Assembly: GCF_022678485.1 (NCBI RefSeq)
Contig: NZ_JALBYP010000021.1
Coordinates: 124,001 to 188,000 of the forward strand
Length of the DNA stretch: 64,000 nucleotides
Reading direction: 5' to 3'
Origin: Aliiroseovarius sediminis
Lineage (GTDB): Bacteria > Pseudomonadota > Alphaproteobacteria > Rhodobacterales > Rhodobacteraceae
Shown piece after piece: positions 1 to 8,597 of the stretch. The translations under genes and the position numbers were made by a program. The notes under the pieces were generated by a model that was given only the letters and a program-made list of their open reading frames with translations, did not search any database and had not been told where the DNA came from. Positions within the stretch are counted from its first letter, which is position 1. Every line of letters starts with the position of its first letter.

Positions 1-810
1 ATCCCGGCCCTGACCGACCCCGTCTTCATCAAGGCCGCCGATGACACCAGCCTTGGGGCGCGTGAGCCGGTGATCACGCTGGAACTTGCCAACGAAACCC
101 CGCGCGCCTATCCGCTGCGCTATCTGACTTGGCACGAAATCGTCAACGACCGCGTGGGCGGCATCCCCGTCGCCGTCACCTTCTGCCCGCTGTGCAACTC
201 CGGCATGGTGTTTGATCGAAGGGTGGGAAACAAAATCCTGACCTTCGGCGTGACCGGCAAGCTCAGAAACTCCGACATGGTGATGTATGACAGGGAAACC
301 GAAAGCTGGTGGCAGCAGGCCATCGGCGAGGGGATCGTCGGGGACCATACCGGCACCCAACTGACGCAACTGCCGGCGTGGATGGAAAGCTGGGCTGAAT
401 TCACGACGCGCAACCCTGATGGCCTTGTCATGGCGCAACCCAAGGCCCAACGCCCCTATGGTCAAAACCCCTATGCCGGTTATGACAGCCGCAATCAGCC
501 ATATCCGTTCTTCTCGGGCGAGAACCCGCCGCATGGCGTGCCCGCCCTTGCGCGGGTCGTCCGGGTCAAGGACCGCGCCTGGCCCGTCGCGCGCCTGTCG
601 GACGGCGGCGAGATTCGCGAAACCGGATTGGTGATCAGCTGGTCCGCCGGGCAGGCCTCGGCGCTCGACACTGCGCGTATCGCTGACGGGCGCGACGTCG
701 GCACGATCCGTGTTCGTGACGCCCAAGGGCGCGACGTGCCCCATGACGTGCTTTTCGCCTTCGCCTTTCACGCCTTCTGGCCCAATGGCACATGGATGCT
801 GGGCAACTGA
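1..810 (+). CDS. DUF3179 domain-containing protein (5' end outside window)
   Basis: The reading frame is already open at base 1, so the N-terminus lies upstream of the window; the first in-window ATG at 70 is internal to the conserved region. The visible 269 residues match the DUF3179 family: a CxxC in the context FCPLCNSG, followed by a conserved stretch around TFGVTGKLRNSDMVMYDRET and a tryptophan pair (SWWQQ). The family has no assigned biochemical function; the CxxC could bind metal or be redox active, but this is inference. The gene ends 74 bases before the convergent trpE stop, and a repeat element with a small hairpin sits between them. Confidence 0.85.
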   Translation: MPALTDPVFIKAADDTSLGAREPVITLELANETPRAYPLRYLTWHEIVNDRVGGIPVAVTFCPLCNSGMVFDRRVGNKILTFGVTGKLRNSDMVMYDRETESWWQQAIGEGIVGDHTGTQLTQLPAWMESWAEFTTRNPDGLVMAQPKAQRPYGQNPYAGYDSRNQPYPFFSGENPPHGVPALARVVRVKDRAWPVARLSDGGEIRETGLVISWSAGQASALDTARIADGRDVGTIRVRDAQGRDVPHDVLFAFAFHAFWPNGTWMLGN

Positions 811-820
811 CGCGCCCGTT

Positions 821-878
821 TCTTCTGGCCCAAAATATCCTGGGGTGAATGCGCGCAGCGCAGAGGGGTAAAGCCCCT
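821..878 (+). repeat. Intergenic repeat element, copy A
   Basis: Fifty-eight bases that recur at 13632-13689 with only two differences (C/G at the 11th base and T/C in the terminal hairpin loop). The left part carries TCTTCTGGCC and AAATATCC; the right part ends in the hairpin AGGGG-taaag-CCCCT (864-878). It lies between convergent DUF3179 and trpE, 6 bases past the trpE stop when read on the minus strand. A terminator or 3'-end processing role is inferred. Confidence 0.8.
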
Positions 879-884
879 GATCCC

Positions 885-2396
885 TTACCCGTTGCCCCCG
901 CGCGTGAACATCGCAGCATCTTCCGCCGCCCGCCTTATGGCTTTCGACTTGTTCACCGTCTCTTCATATTCCGCGTCCGGGTCGCTGTCATAGACAACGC
1001 CGCCACCCGCCTGAATATAGAGCTTCTCATGCTTCACCACGGCGGTGCGCAGGGCGATACACATATCCATGTCGCCGCCCGCGCTGAAATACCCAACGCC
1101 GCCGCCATAGACGCCGCGCTTTTCCGGCTCCAACTCGTCAATGATTTCCATAGCGCGCACTTTTGGCGCGCCGGAGACAGTGCCCGCGGGCATCCCGGCA
1201 AAGAAGGCCGACAGCGCGTCGTGATCGTCCGACAACTCCCCCACCACGTTCGAGACGATATGCATCACATGGCTGTAGCGTTCGATGATGAATTCTTCCG
1301 TTGGGCGCACCGTGCCGATCTTCGCCACGCGTCCTACATCGTTGCGTCCTAAATCCAGCAGCATCAGATGCTCGGCCAGTTCTTTCTGGTCGGCCAGCAG
1401 ATCGGCCTCCAGTGCCTTGTCCTCGTCGGGCGTTGCGCCGCGCGGGCGGGTGCCGGCGATGGGGCGAATCGTCACCTCGCGGTCAAAGACGCGCACCAGG
1501 ATCTCGGGGCTGGCCCCCACCACCTGGAACCCCCCGAAATTGAAATAGAACATGAAGGGTGAGGGGTTCGTACGCCGCAAGCTGCGATACAGCGCAAAGG
1601 GCGGCAGGGGAAAATCCTGCACCCACCGTTGGCTGGGCACGACCTGAAAAATATCGCCCGCGCGAATATAATCCTTCGCCTTCTCGATGGCGGCCAGATA
1701 GTCGGATTTGGCGAAGTTCGATACCAGAGGTCCAAGCTCGGCCGCTTCGCCCAGGTTGCGTGTCTCGCCCGGCGGGGCGCGGTCAAGGTCGCGCAGGGCG
1801 TCCATCACGCGCTCGGCTGCCTGTGCATAGGCCGCCTTGGCCGACAGCCCCGAATCGACGAAAGCGGGCGACACCAGCGTCACCTCGCCCTTCACCCCGT
1901 CCAGAACCGCCACCACGGACGGGCGCATCATCATCCCGTCTGGCAGGCCCAGCGGGTCGGGGTTCACATCCGGCAGATGCTCGACCAACCGGATCATGTC
2001 ATAGCCCAGATAGCCAAACAGCCCCGCCGAGGCTGCGGGCAGGTCGGTGGGCAGGTCGATCTGGCTGTCAGCCAGAACCTTGCGCAAGCTGTCCAGCGGG
2101 TTGCCCTCGACCAGTTCGAACCCGTCCGCATCAAAACGTGCCTGACGGTTCAGGCGTGCCTGATGGCCCCGACACTCCCAGATCAGATCGGGTTTCATCC
2201 CGACGATGGAATACCGCCCGCGCACCTCGCCGCCCGTGACGCTTTCCAGCATGAAGCTGTCGCGCTGCGCTTCGGTCAGCTTCAGCATCAGGCTGACTGG
2301 CGTGTCCAGATCGGCCGCCAACCGGGTATAGACCACCTGATTGCGCCCGGCATTCCAACCGGCTTCGAAATCCTCGAACGTGGGGGTCAGCGCCAT
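885..2396 (-). CDS. trpE: Anthranilate synthase component I
   Basis: Converts chorismate plus glutamine-derived ammonia to anthranilate, the first committed step of tryptophan synthesis, in complex with the amidotransferase TrpG. The 503-residue length is normal. An N-terminal Anth_synt_I_N region carries the tryptophan-feedback motif LES at residues 50-52. The C-terminal chorismate-binding domain has GTRPRG, the DLGRNDVGR segment and AGGGVVYDSDP near the end. ATG at 2396 follows GAAAGGA. The gene starts 30 bases after ppiD, so the two probably share a transcript; the short spacer leaves no room for a trp leader attenuator directly upstream. trpG and trpD are not seen on either side within the window. 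Confidence 0.96.
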   Translation of the reverse strand: MALTPTFEDFEAGWNAGRNQVVYTRLAADLDTPVSLMLKLTEAQRDSFMLESVTGGEVRGRYSIVGMKPDLIWECRGHQARLNRQARFDADGFELVEGNPLDSLRKVLADSQIDLPTDLPAASAGLFGYLGYDMIRLVEHLPDVNPDPLGLPDGMMMRPSVVAVLDGVKGEVTLVSPAFVDSGLSAKAAYAQAAERVMDALRDLDRAPPGETRNLGEAAELGPLVSNFAKSDYLAAIEKAKDYIRAGDIFQVVPSQRWVQDFPLPPFALYRSLRRTNPSPFMFYFNFGGFQVVGASPEILVRVFDREVTIRPIAGTRPRGATPDEDKALEADLLADQKELAEHLMLLDLGRNDVGRVAKIGTVRPTEEFIIERYSHVMHIVSNVVGELSDDHDALSAFFAGMPAGTVSGAPKVRAMEIIDELEPEKRGVYGGGVGYFSAGGDMDMCIALRTAVVKHEKLYIQAGGGVVYDSDPDAEYEETVNKSKAIRRAAEDAAMFTRGGNG

Positions 2397-2426
2397 CTGG
2401 TGTCCTTTCGGTCGGCGGGGCAGAGC

Positions 2427-4268
2427 TTACTGCAACTGCGCGTTCACGGCGTCGATCACCGGACGGTTCAACACGATCCCCGCCCGTTCCTGCACGGCGC
2501 GGGCAAACGCGGTTTCCACATCCAGCGCGATTTCCTGTGCCACACCGGTTGCAAACGCAGTCTTTAGCGCAGTCGCCTCGTCGCTGTCCTGATCGACAGG
2601 CTGTACGGCGTCCAGACGCACCAGCACAACACCAGCCTCGCCTTGCAAGACCTGCCACGTGTCCGGCTCCATGGCGAATACCTCGTCCATGAAGGCAGGC
2701 GGTGTTCCCTCGACAAACGCATCGCGGGTCAGGCCCTGTTCGACCACCTCGGTCAGGCCAAGCGACGACAGGCTTTCCCCGCCTTCAAGGGACGGGATCA
2801 GGCCGCTTGCCTCCTCCGCCAGCAACTCAAGCCGCTTTTGGGCGGTCCACCCTTCGCGTACGGCGTCGGCCACTTCGGTCTGATCCTGCAGACGCGGTGC
2901 TTGTAATTCATCCAGACGCAACGCAAACACGCCGCCATCTTCAAGCAACGTGATTTCGGGAAAGTCATCCTCGGTCACGGCCTGCGCGGCCTCGCGAAAG
3001 GTCTTATAGGCGGCGATGCCGTCGCTGTCGCCCGCCGTCCAGTTCAGAACGCCGGTCCGCATGTCGTGACTTTCGGCGATTTCCTCGATCGTCGCGCCTC
3101 CGGCCATCTGGTCGTCAAGCTCGGCCACCATGTCGCCGATCTGGCGACGGGCGGCGTCTGCGGCCAGTTCGCCGTGCAACTCTTCGCGGGCGTCCTCGAA
3201 ACTGGTTTCGCGCGCGGCCAGAATGGCGTTCATCCGAAACAGGGCCGGACCAAGATCACTGTCATGCGGGCCGGTGATGCCCGGTTCTTCCAACGCGAAA
3301 ATCGCGTCCCCCGCGGCGCCCAACTGTTCCTTTGACAAATCCCCCAGATCAATGTCCGACAGTTCCAGATCGCGCGCGGCCACCAGGTCTTCGAACGTCG
3401 TCTCGCCCGCCGCGATGGCATCTGCGGCGCTTTGCGCGTCTTCCAAACTGGCAAAGACCAGCCGTTCCACCATGCGCCGTTCAGGAAACCGGTATTCCGA
3501 CGAGTGTTCTTCGTAAAGCGCGCGGATCTGGTCGTCGCTGACGGTGATTGTCGGGATCACATCCTCGGGGTCCAGCCACGCATAGGTGATGACCTTGGTT
3601 TCTGGCAGGGTGAAATCCTGTGGATGGGCCTCGTAATAGGCGGTCAACTCGGCCTCGGTCGGCTCGGGAACTGGTGTGCTCAGCCGATCGACCCCCATCG
3701 ACGCCCAAGTAAAATCACGCGCTTCACGCGCGTAAGCATAAAGCGTCTCGACATAGCTGGGCTGGGTTGCAACCCCGGTCGCCACGGCGGCCTGCAGGAT
3801 CTGGCGGCTCACCTCGTCGCGCAGGCTTCGCTCGAACTCGGCCGCGGTCAGGCCTGATTGCTCCAGCGCAAACTTATAGCCCTCGCGATCAAACTTCCCA
3901 TCGACCCCCTGAAACGCGGGAATATCAACGATGCGGTCGCGCAATTGCACATCTCCGACCGAGATGCCAAGCTGTGCCGTTTCATCCTCAAGGGCGGCCG
4001 TTCCTATCACCCGTGCCAAAACCCGTTGGTCCAGCCCAATTCCGCGCGCCATCTCCATCGTCAGACGTTCACCGGTTTCGGCCTGAAACGCGTTCATTTC
4101 GGCCTGCAATTCACGCAGATACCGGTTTGCGTCCACTTCGGTGTCGCCCACGGTCGCAATCGACCGGACCGAGCCGCCGAAATTCGTCGATCCAAACCCC
4201 ACGAGCCCGACCATCACCAGACCCATCAGGATCCAGCCGAACGTGCGGGATGTCTTGCCGGTTGCCAT
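2427..4268 (-). CDS. ppiD: Peptidyl-prolyl isomerase / periplasmic folding factor, PpiD-SurA_N type
   Basis: Membrane-anchored periplasmic chaperone that handles outer-membrane and secreted proteins as they leave the Sec translocon. The 613-residue protein has one N-terminal transmembrane helix at about residues 8-26 (GWILMGLVMVGLVGFGS), then a SurA_N-like helical region to about residue 180, a central parvulin-like PPIC region, and a helical C-terminus. This is the PpiD plan. Isomerase activity is not certain, because PpiD parvulin domains are often degenerate. ATG at 4268 follows GAAAGGAATACGCGT. It is the first gene of a likely ppiD-trpE unit. Confidence 0.88.
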   Translation of the reverse strand: MATGKTSRTFGWILMGLVMVGLVGFGSTNFGGSVRSIATVGDTEVDANRYLRELQAEMNAFQAETGERLTMEMARGIGLDQRVLARVIGTAALEDETAQLGISVGDVQLRDRIVDIPAFQGVDGKFDREGYKFALEQSGLTAAEFERSLRDEVSRQILQAAVATGVATQPSYVETLYAYAREARDFTWASMGVDRLSTPVPEPTEAELTAYYEAHPQDFTLPETKVITYAWLDPEDVIPTITVSDDQIRALYEEHSSEYRFPERRMVERLVFASLEDAQSAADAIAAGETTFEDLVAARDLELSDIDLGDLSKEQLGAAGDAIFALEEPGITGPHDSDLGPALFRMNAILAARETSFEDAREELHGELAADAARRQIGDMVAELDDQMAGGATIEEIAESHDMRTGVLNWTAGDSDGIAAYKTFREAAQAVTEDDFPEITLLEDGGVFALRLDELQAPRLQDQTEVADAVREGWTAQKRLELLAEEASGLIPSLEGGESLSSLGLTEVVEQGLTRDAFVEGTPPAFMDEVFAMEPDTWQVLQGEAGVVLVRLDAVQPVDQDSDEATALKTAFATGVAQEIALDVETAFARAVQERAGIVLNRPVIDAVNAQLQ

Positions 4269-4349
4269 ACGCGTATTCCTTTCACCACCTGTTTGCGAGG
4301 GTTGTAGGTGAGCCAGCCCTGATTGCCAATATCTGTCAGTGCCAAAGCG

Positions 4350-5531
4350 TCAAACAGCGATACCACCCAGCCGGGACAGCACTGTTGCGATGCCAGTTGC
4401 ATCCACATTGGCGAAGGCCATGCGCAACTGCTGGTGGCCGCCCGCATCCCCTTGAGGCGTGAACATCGTGCCGGGCAAGGCCAACACCGCCGCTTGTTCG
4501 ACCAACATCTGCGCAACCCGGTCCGAGGGCATGTCAAACGGATGCTCTAAATAGGCAAAATATGCCCCGCATCCCAACAGATGCCAGCCTTGCCTGGCAA
4601 GCGGCGCAAACCCGTCGCGCAACGCTTGCGCACGGGCCAAAACCTCAATCCTCTCACCCGCCAGCCAATCGTCAAGATTGCGCAGCCCCCAAAGGGCCGC
4701 GTGCTGTCCAAGCTGCGCGGGGCATATGGTGACGGTGTCCAGAAACTTCTCGACGTCTACCAGCCGCGCGGGCGACGCGACAACCGCCCCCACGCGATGC
4801 CCCGTCAGCCGATAGGATTTCGAGAAACTGTAAAGGTGAATCACCGTGTCAGCCCAATCGGGATCAGTGAATAGATCATGCGGCGCGCCGGGCTTTGAAT
4901 GGAAATCGCGATAGGTCTCGTCCAGCACCAATGCAATGCCACGGACCCGCGCCAGATCGCGGAACGCGGCGATCAGGGCAGGGGGATATTCGGCCCCCGT
5001 GGGGTTGTTCGGCGTGACCAACACGATCGCCCGTGTGCGCGGTGTGATCAATGCGCGTGCGGCATCGGGGTCGGGCAACATATCTGGCCCAACCGCAAGC
5101 GGCACGGTTCGAACTCCGCCCATATCCAACCACATCTTGTGGTTGAAATACCACGGCGCCGGCAGGATCACCTCGTCTCCCGGCGCGGCCAAACTGGCAA
5201 TGGCGGCGCAAAAGGCCTGATTGCAGCCCGCGGTGATGGCGACATTCTCCGCCGCAATCTGCGCGCCATAAAGGCGGTCGATGTTGTCTGAAAGCGCAGC
5301 CCGGAGCGGCGGCAAGCCCATGACCGGGCCGTAAAGATGCACCTCGTCCTGCTGCAAGACCGCGTCTGCCATCGCCCGCCGCATCATATCCGGTGGCGGA
5401 TCGACCGGCGCGGCTTGGCTGACATTGATCAAGGGCCGGTCCGCAGGAAAGTCCCGTCCCTCAACCCATCGGCGGGCCTCCATCACAGGGGGGCGAGACG
5501 TCGCAGATAGCAGAGGGTTCAAGAGCGTCAT
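4350..5531 (-). CDS. Class I/II pyridoxal-phosphate aminotransferase
   Basis: Fold type I PLP enzyme of 393 residues. The Schiff-base lysine is K238 in SFSKSYRLTGHR, with the conserved TPNNPTG at about 173-179 and the PLP-phosphate arginine region RVGAV following. The substrate cannot be assigned; the family covers aspartate, aromatic and alanine aminotransferases. I chose ATG at 5531 (MTLLNPLL) because the alignable protein begins just after it; the frame stays open upstream to 5603 with a low-complexity extension that does not look like part of the family. It is followed by ppiD after an 81-base gap, and preceded by tyrS after the repeat element. Confidence 0.85.
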   Translation of the reverse strand: MTLLNPLLSATSRPPVMEARRWVEGRDFPADRPLINVSQAAPVDPPPDMMRRAMADAVLQQDEVHLYGPVMGLPPLRAALSDNIDRLYGAQIAAENVAITAGCNQAFCAAIASLAAPGDEVILPAPWYFNHKMWLDMGGVRTVPLAVGPDMLPDPDAARALITPRTRAIVLVTPNNPTGAEYPPALIAAFRDLARVRGIALVLDETYRDFHSKPGAPHDLFTDPDWADTVIHLYSFSKSYRLTGHRVGAVVASPARLVDVEKFLDTVTICPAQLGQHAALWGLRNLDDWLAGERIEVLARAQALRDGFAPLARQGWHLLGCGAYFAYLEHPFDMPSDRVAQMLVEQAAVLALPGTMFTPQGDAGGHQQLRMAFANVDATGIATVLSRLGGIAV

Positions 5532-5609
5532 CACAACTTCATCCTGTCTGATTTCCGCCAACCGTAGCGACCCGCGCAAACCACAGCAACGCCCATCCGC
5601 CACATGTTT

Positions 5610-5695
5610 TCTTCTGGCCCGAAATATCCCGGGGAAGCGCCAAATCCACGATTTGGCGCGTAGGGGCAGCGCCCCTCAGGCTCACGAAGTGAGCC
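5610..5695 (+). repeat. Intergenic repeat element, long variant C with three hairpins
   Basis: Shares the core TCTTCTGGCCC-GAAATATCCC-GGGG with copies A and B, but the middle is replaced. Three perfect inverted repeats follow one another: a 10-bp stem at 5637-5646/5650-5659 with loop CAC, AGGGGC-agc-GCCCCT at 5662-5676, and GGCTCAC-gaa-GTGAGCC at 5679-5695. It lies in the 188-base gap between the tyrS stop and the aminotransferase start, 24 bases beyond the tyrS stop on the minus strand. It may terminate tyrS transcription or stabilise its 3' end; this is inferred. Confidence 0.75.
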
Positions 5696-5719
5696 AGAAA
5701 CAGCCCGCGCGGCTCGCTA

Positions 5720-6973
5720 TCAGGCGTCTAAGACAACCAATGCGTGGCGCTTCTTGCCCGCTGACAGCTTCATCGGCTGCCCAAGATCGGCCGCCGATAC
5801 CATCCGCCCCGCATCCGTCAGGGCGTTGTCATTCACCTTTGCCCCGCTCTCGGCGATCAGACGCTTGGCGTCTTTGCCCGATTTCGCAAGGCCCGATTTT
5901 ACAAACAACTGCACGATAGACATCCCGTCGCCCAGATCATCTGCATTCAACGTAAGCGTTGGCAGGTCATCCCCTGCGCCGCCTTTTTCGAACACTTCGC
6001 GTGCGGTGGCTTCGGCGGCGCGTGCGGCGTCAGCGCCGTGCAGAAGGGCCGTCACCTCGTTGGCCAGAATGATCTTGGCCTCGTTGATCTCGGCCCCTTC
6101 CAGCGTGCCCAGTCGATCGCATTCCTCGACCGGCAGTTCGGTGAAGATTTTAAGAAACTTGCCAGTGTCGGCGTCGGTGGTGTTGCGCCAGAACTGCCAG
6201 AACTCATAGGGGCTAAGCATATCGCCGTTCAGCCAGATCGCGCCGCCCTGACTTTTGCCCATCTTGCGCCCGTCCGACGTGGTCAGAAGTGGCGTCGTCA
6301 ATCCAAAAATCTCGGAGTCCAGCACCCTGCGGGTCAGGTCGATGCCGTTCACGATATTGCCCCATTGGTCCGATCCACCCATCTGCAACAGACAGCCATA
6401 GCGCCGATTCAACTCTAGGAAATCATAGGCTTGAAGGATCATGTAGTTAAATTCCAGAAAGCTGAGGCTCTGTTCGCGATCCAGCCGTGACTTCACGCTT
6501 TCAAAGGATAACATTCGGTTCACCGAGAAATGCCGCCCAATATCGCGCAGAAAATCGAGATAGTTCAGCTCGTCCAGCCATTCGGCGTTATCCAGCATGA
6601 TCGCGTCCGTTTCGCCATCACCATAGGCCAAATATTTCGCAAACACCTGCTTCATGCCCGCGATGTTGGCCGCGATCTGGTCGGGGCCCAGCAAGGGGCG
6701 TTCGTCCGACCGGAAGGACGGATCGCCCACCTTTGTCGTGCCGCCGCCCATCAGAGTAATCGGCTTATGGCCGCATTTTTGCAACCACCTGAGGACCATG
6801 ATGTTCATCAAATGCCCCACATGCAGCGATTGCGCGGTTGCGTCATAACCGATATAGGCTGGCACCACCCCTGCAATCAGCGCATCATCCAACGCCTGAT
6901 AATCGGTGCAATCGGCCAGAAAGCCGCGCTCGATCATCACACGCATGAAGTCGGATTTTGGGTGGTAGGTCAT
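5720..6973 (-). CDS. tyrS: Tyrosyl-tRNA synthetase
   Basis: Class I aminoacyl-tRNA synthetase that charges tRNA-Tyr. The HIGH-type signature is HVGH at residues 51-54 and the KMSKS-type loop is KMGKS. A C-terminal S4-like RNA-binding part ([23 protein letters not shown]) completes the 417-residue protein, normal for the TyrRS family. The start is placed at the ATG at 6973 (MTYHPKSDF). An in-frame ATG at 6988 would add five residues, but its AGG abuts the start codon; AGGA lies about 14 bases before 6973, so neither spacing is ideal. The much longer open frame to 7435 runs through the divergent anmK and is rejected. Confidence 0.95.
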   Translation of the reverse strand: MTYHPKSDFMRVMIERGFLADCTDYQALDDALIAGVVPAYIGYDATAQSLHVGHLMNIMVLRWLQKCGHKPITLMGGGTTKVGDPSFRSDERPLLGPDQIAANIAGMKQVFAKYLAYGDGETDAIMLDNAEWLDELNYLDFLRDIGRHFSVNRMLSFESVKSRLDREQSLSFLEFNYMILQAYDFLELNRRYGCLLQMGGSDQWGNIVNGIDLTRRVLDSEIFGLTTPLLTTSDGRKMGKSQGGAIWLNGDMLSPYEFWQFWRNTTDADTGKFLKIFTELPVEECDRLGTLEGAEINEAKIILANEVTALLHGADAARAAEATAREVFEKGGAGDDLPTLTLNADDLGDGMSIVQLFVKSGLAKSGKDAKRLIAESGAKVNDNALTDAGRMVSAADLGQPMKLSAGKKRHALVVLDA

Positions 6974-7001
6974 GTTTTTTTGGTCCATCCTGAGTGTTGA
7001 A

Positions 7002-7021
7002 CCCCCCATATAGACGGGGGG
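7002..7021. promoter_or_regulatory. Inverted repeat C6-N8-G6 between tyrS and anmK
   Basis: CCCCCC (7002-7007), eight-base spacer ATATAGAC, GGGGGG (7016-7021), lying in the 66-base divergent gap. It ends 18 bases before the anmK GTG and would fold as a stable hairpin in either leader RNA. Role unknown. Confidence 0.4.
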
Positions 7022-7039
7022 CGGGAAAAGGAAAAGAGC

Positions 7040-8185
7040 GTGTTGAAAACCCACTCTGACGGTGCGTCCGACCTGCGGCTGAACAATGGCCCGGTCTGGG
7101 CAATGGGATGCATGTCCGGCACGTCGATGGATGGGGTGGACGCAGCTTTGGTTGAAACCGATGGTAAGGTGATCACCGCGTTTGGCCCGACCGCGTTTCA
7201 GCCTTACGATGATCATCAGCGCCAGACGCTTCGCAGCGCGTTGGGTAAATGGCACGATGACCCCGAAGTGCCCAAGGCTGCGCGGATTGTCGAAACAGTC
7301 CATCGTGAGGTAATCGCGCGGCTGATGCTTGACGATCCCGCCGCACGCCTTCTGGGATTTCACGGACAAACCTTCGCCCATGATCCGCAGGGTCGCGGCA
7401 CTCATCAGGCCGGTGATGGGCAGGTGCTTGCGCAAACGTTAGGCCTGCCTGTTGTCTGGGATTTTCGCAGCGCTGATGTCGGGCTGGGCGGCGAGGGCGC
7501 GCCGCTAGCGCCGTTTTTTCACCATGCCTGTGCGCGGTTTATCGGGGCCGACGCGCCGCTGGCATTTCTGAACCTTGGTGGTGTGGGCAATATCACTTGG
7601 GTTGATTCGGGCAAACAGGCGCCCGATGCGCCCGGCGCTTGTCTGGCCTTCGACACTGGCCCGGCTAACGCGCCGATGGATGACCTGATGCAGGCGCGAC
7701 TCGGCAAAAGCCGGGACGAGGGCGGCGCGCTGGCCTTGTCGGGATCGGTCCATGTCCCCGTTATCGACACGTTCCTGACCCACCCATATTTTCACCGCAT
7801 CCCACCCAAGTCACTGGATAGAAACGACTTTCCTGATCTTTCTGACGGGGTTGCGCGGCTGTCCGCGCCGGATGCCCTGCGCACACTTGCCGCTTGCGCT
7901 GCCGCTGCCGTTGCGCGCGGGTTGGAGCATTGCCCAACCCCACCCACACGGCTTCTGGTCTCCGGGGGCGGGCGCCACAACGCCGCCCTGATGACCGAGC
8001 TTCGCGCGCGTCTGCCCATGCCGGTTGATGATATCGATACAACCGGGCTGAACGGCGATATGCTGGAAGCTCAGGCGTTCGCTTATCTGGCAGTCAGGGT
8101 CGCGCGGGGGATGACCACGTCATCGCCCAGCACAACAGGGGTTGCCGCCGCGGTCGGCGGGGGCACGGTGTCGCATCCCGAATAG
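7040..8185 (+). CDS. anmK: Anhydro-N-acetylmuramic acid kinase
   Basis: Phosphorylates and opens 1,6-anhydro-MurNAc released during peptidoglycan turnover, giving MurNAc-6-phosphate for recycling. The 381-residue length and the ASKHA-fold nucleotide signature [11 protein letters not shown] near residue 25 identify it, with [10 protein letters not shown] and [12 protein letters not shown] in the middle and VSGGGRHN toward the C-terminus. The start is GTG at 7040, with GGAAAAGAGC just upstream. It is divergent from tyrS and followed only 7 bases later by the convergent DUF427 gene. It complements the lytic transglycosylase-like and amidase genes further along. Confidence 0.95.
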   Translation: MLKTHSDGASDLRLNNGPVWAMGCMSGTSMDGVDAALVETDGKVITAFGPTAFQPYDDHQRQTLRSALGKWHDDPEVPKAARIVETVHREVIARLMLDDPAARLLGFHGQTFAHDPQGRGTHQAGDGQVLAQTLGLPVVWDFRSADVGLGGEGAPLAPFFHHACARFIGADAPLAFLNLGGVGNITWVDSGKQAPDAPGACLAFDTGPANAPMDDLMQARLGKSRDEGGALALSGSVHVPVIDTFLTHPYFHRIPPKSLDRNDFPDLSDGVARLSAPDALRTLAACAAAAVARGLEHCPTPPTRLLVSGGGRHNAALMTELRARLPMPVDDIDTTGLNGDMLEAQAFAYLAVRVARGMTTSSPSTTGVAAAVGGGTVSHPE

Positions 8186-8192
8186 CGGGCGC

Positions 8193-8534
8193 TTAAGTCC
8201 GCGCGACGGTTGCTTTCTCGGCATAGAAGGCCAGGTGGTCTTTAAGCGTTGAAAAATGCGCGACGGGTGCATCATACATATAACCCGCATCCTCGATTAC
8301 CGTGGATTTTGTTTGGATCGAGAAATGCCGCGCCTCGCCGCGATAGGGGCAAGTGGTGACGGTGCCGGTTTTGTCCAGAAACGCCATCGCCACATCGCCC
8401 TTTGGGAAATAGATCACCGGGGCGCGGTCGCCCTCGATCACCTCAAGCGCGGACAGGCTTTCGCCCAATACGGCACCCCCCGCGCGAACAGTCCATTTTC
8501 CTTCTGCAGGGCGGATCGTGATTTGGTCAGCCAT
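8193..8534 (-). CDS. DUF427 domain-containing protein
   Basis: A 113-residue cytoplasmic protein that is one DUF427 domain: conserved TCPYRGEARHF, AGYMYDAP and a tail KDHLAFYAE. The family is common in Proteobacteria and Actinobacteria; function is not established. I chose ATG at 8534 (MADQITI) because GAGGA stands 4 bases upstream; the open frame to 8561 adds nine residues with no better ribosome site. It is convergent with anmK (7-base gap) and lies upstream of nothing obviously related. Confidence 0.85.
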   Translation of the reverse strand: MADQITIRPAEGKWTVRAGGAVLGESLSALEVIEGDRAPVIYFPKGDVAMAFLDKTGTVTTCPYRGEARHFSIQTKSTVIEDAGYMYDAPVAHFSTLKDHLAFYAEKATVART

Positions 8535-8597
8535 CGGTTCCTCGTTTTTCAGGTTGGTCACGGCGGACTTTATACGAAAACGTTTGCCCGATGCGAC

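Noticed and set aside
2397-2426. trp leader attenuator
   Set aside because: Only 30 bases separate ppiD and trpE, with no Trp-codon leader peptide or competing hairpins.
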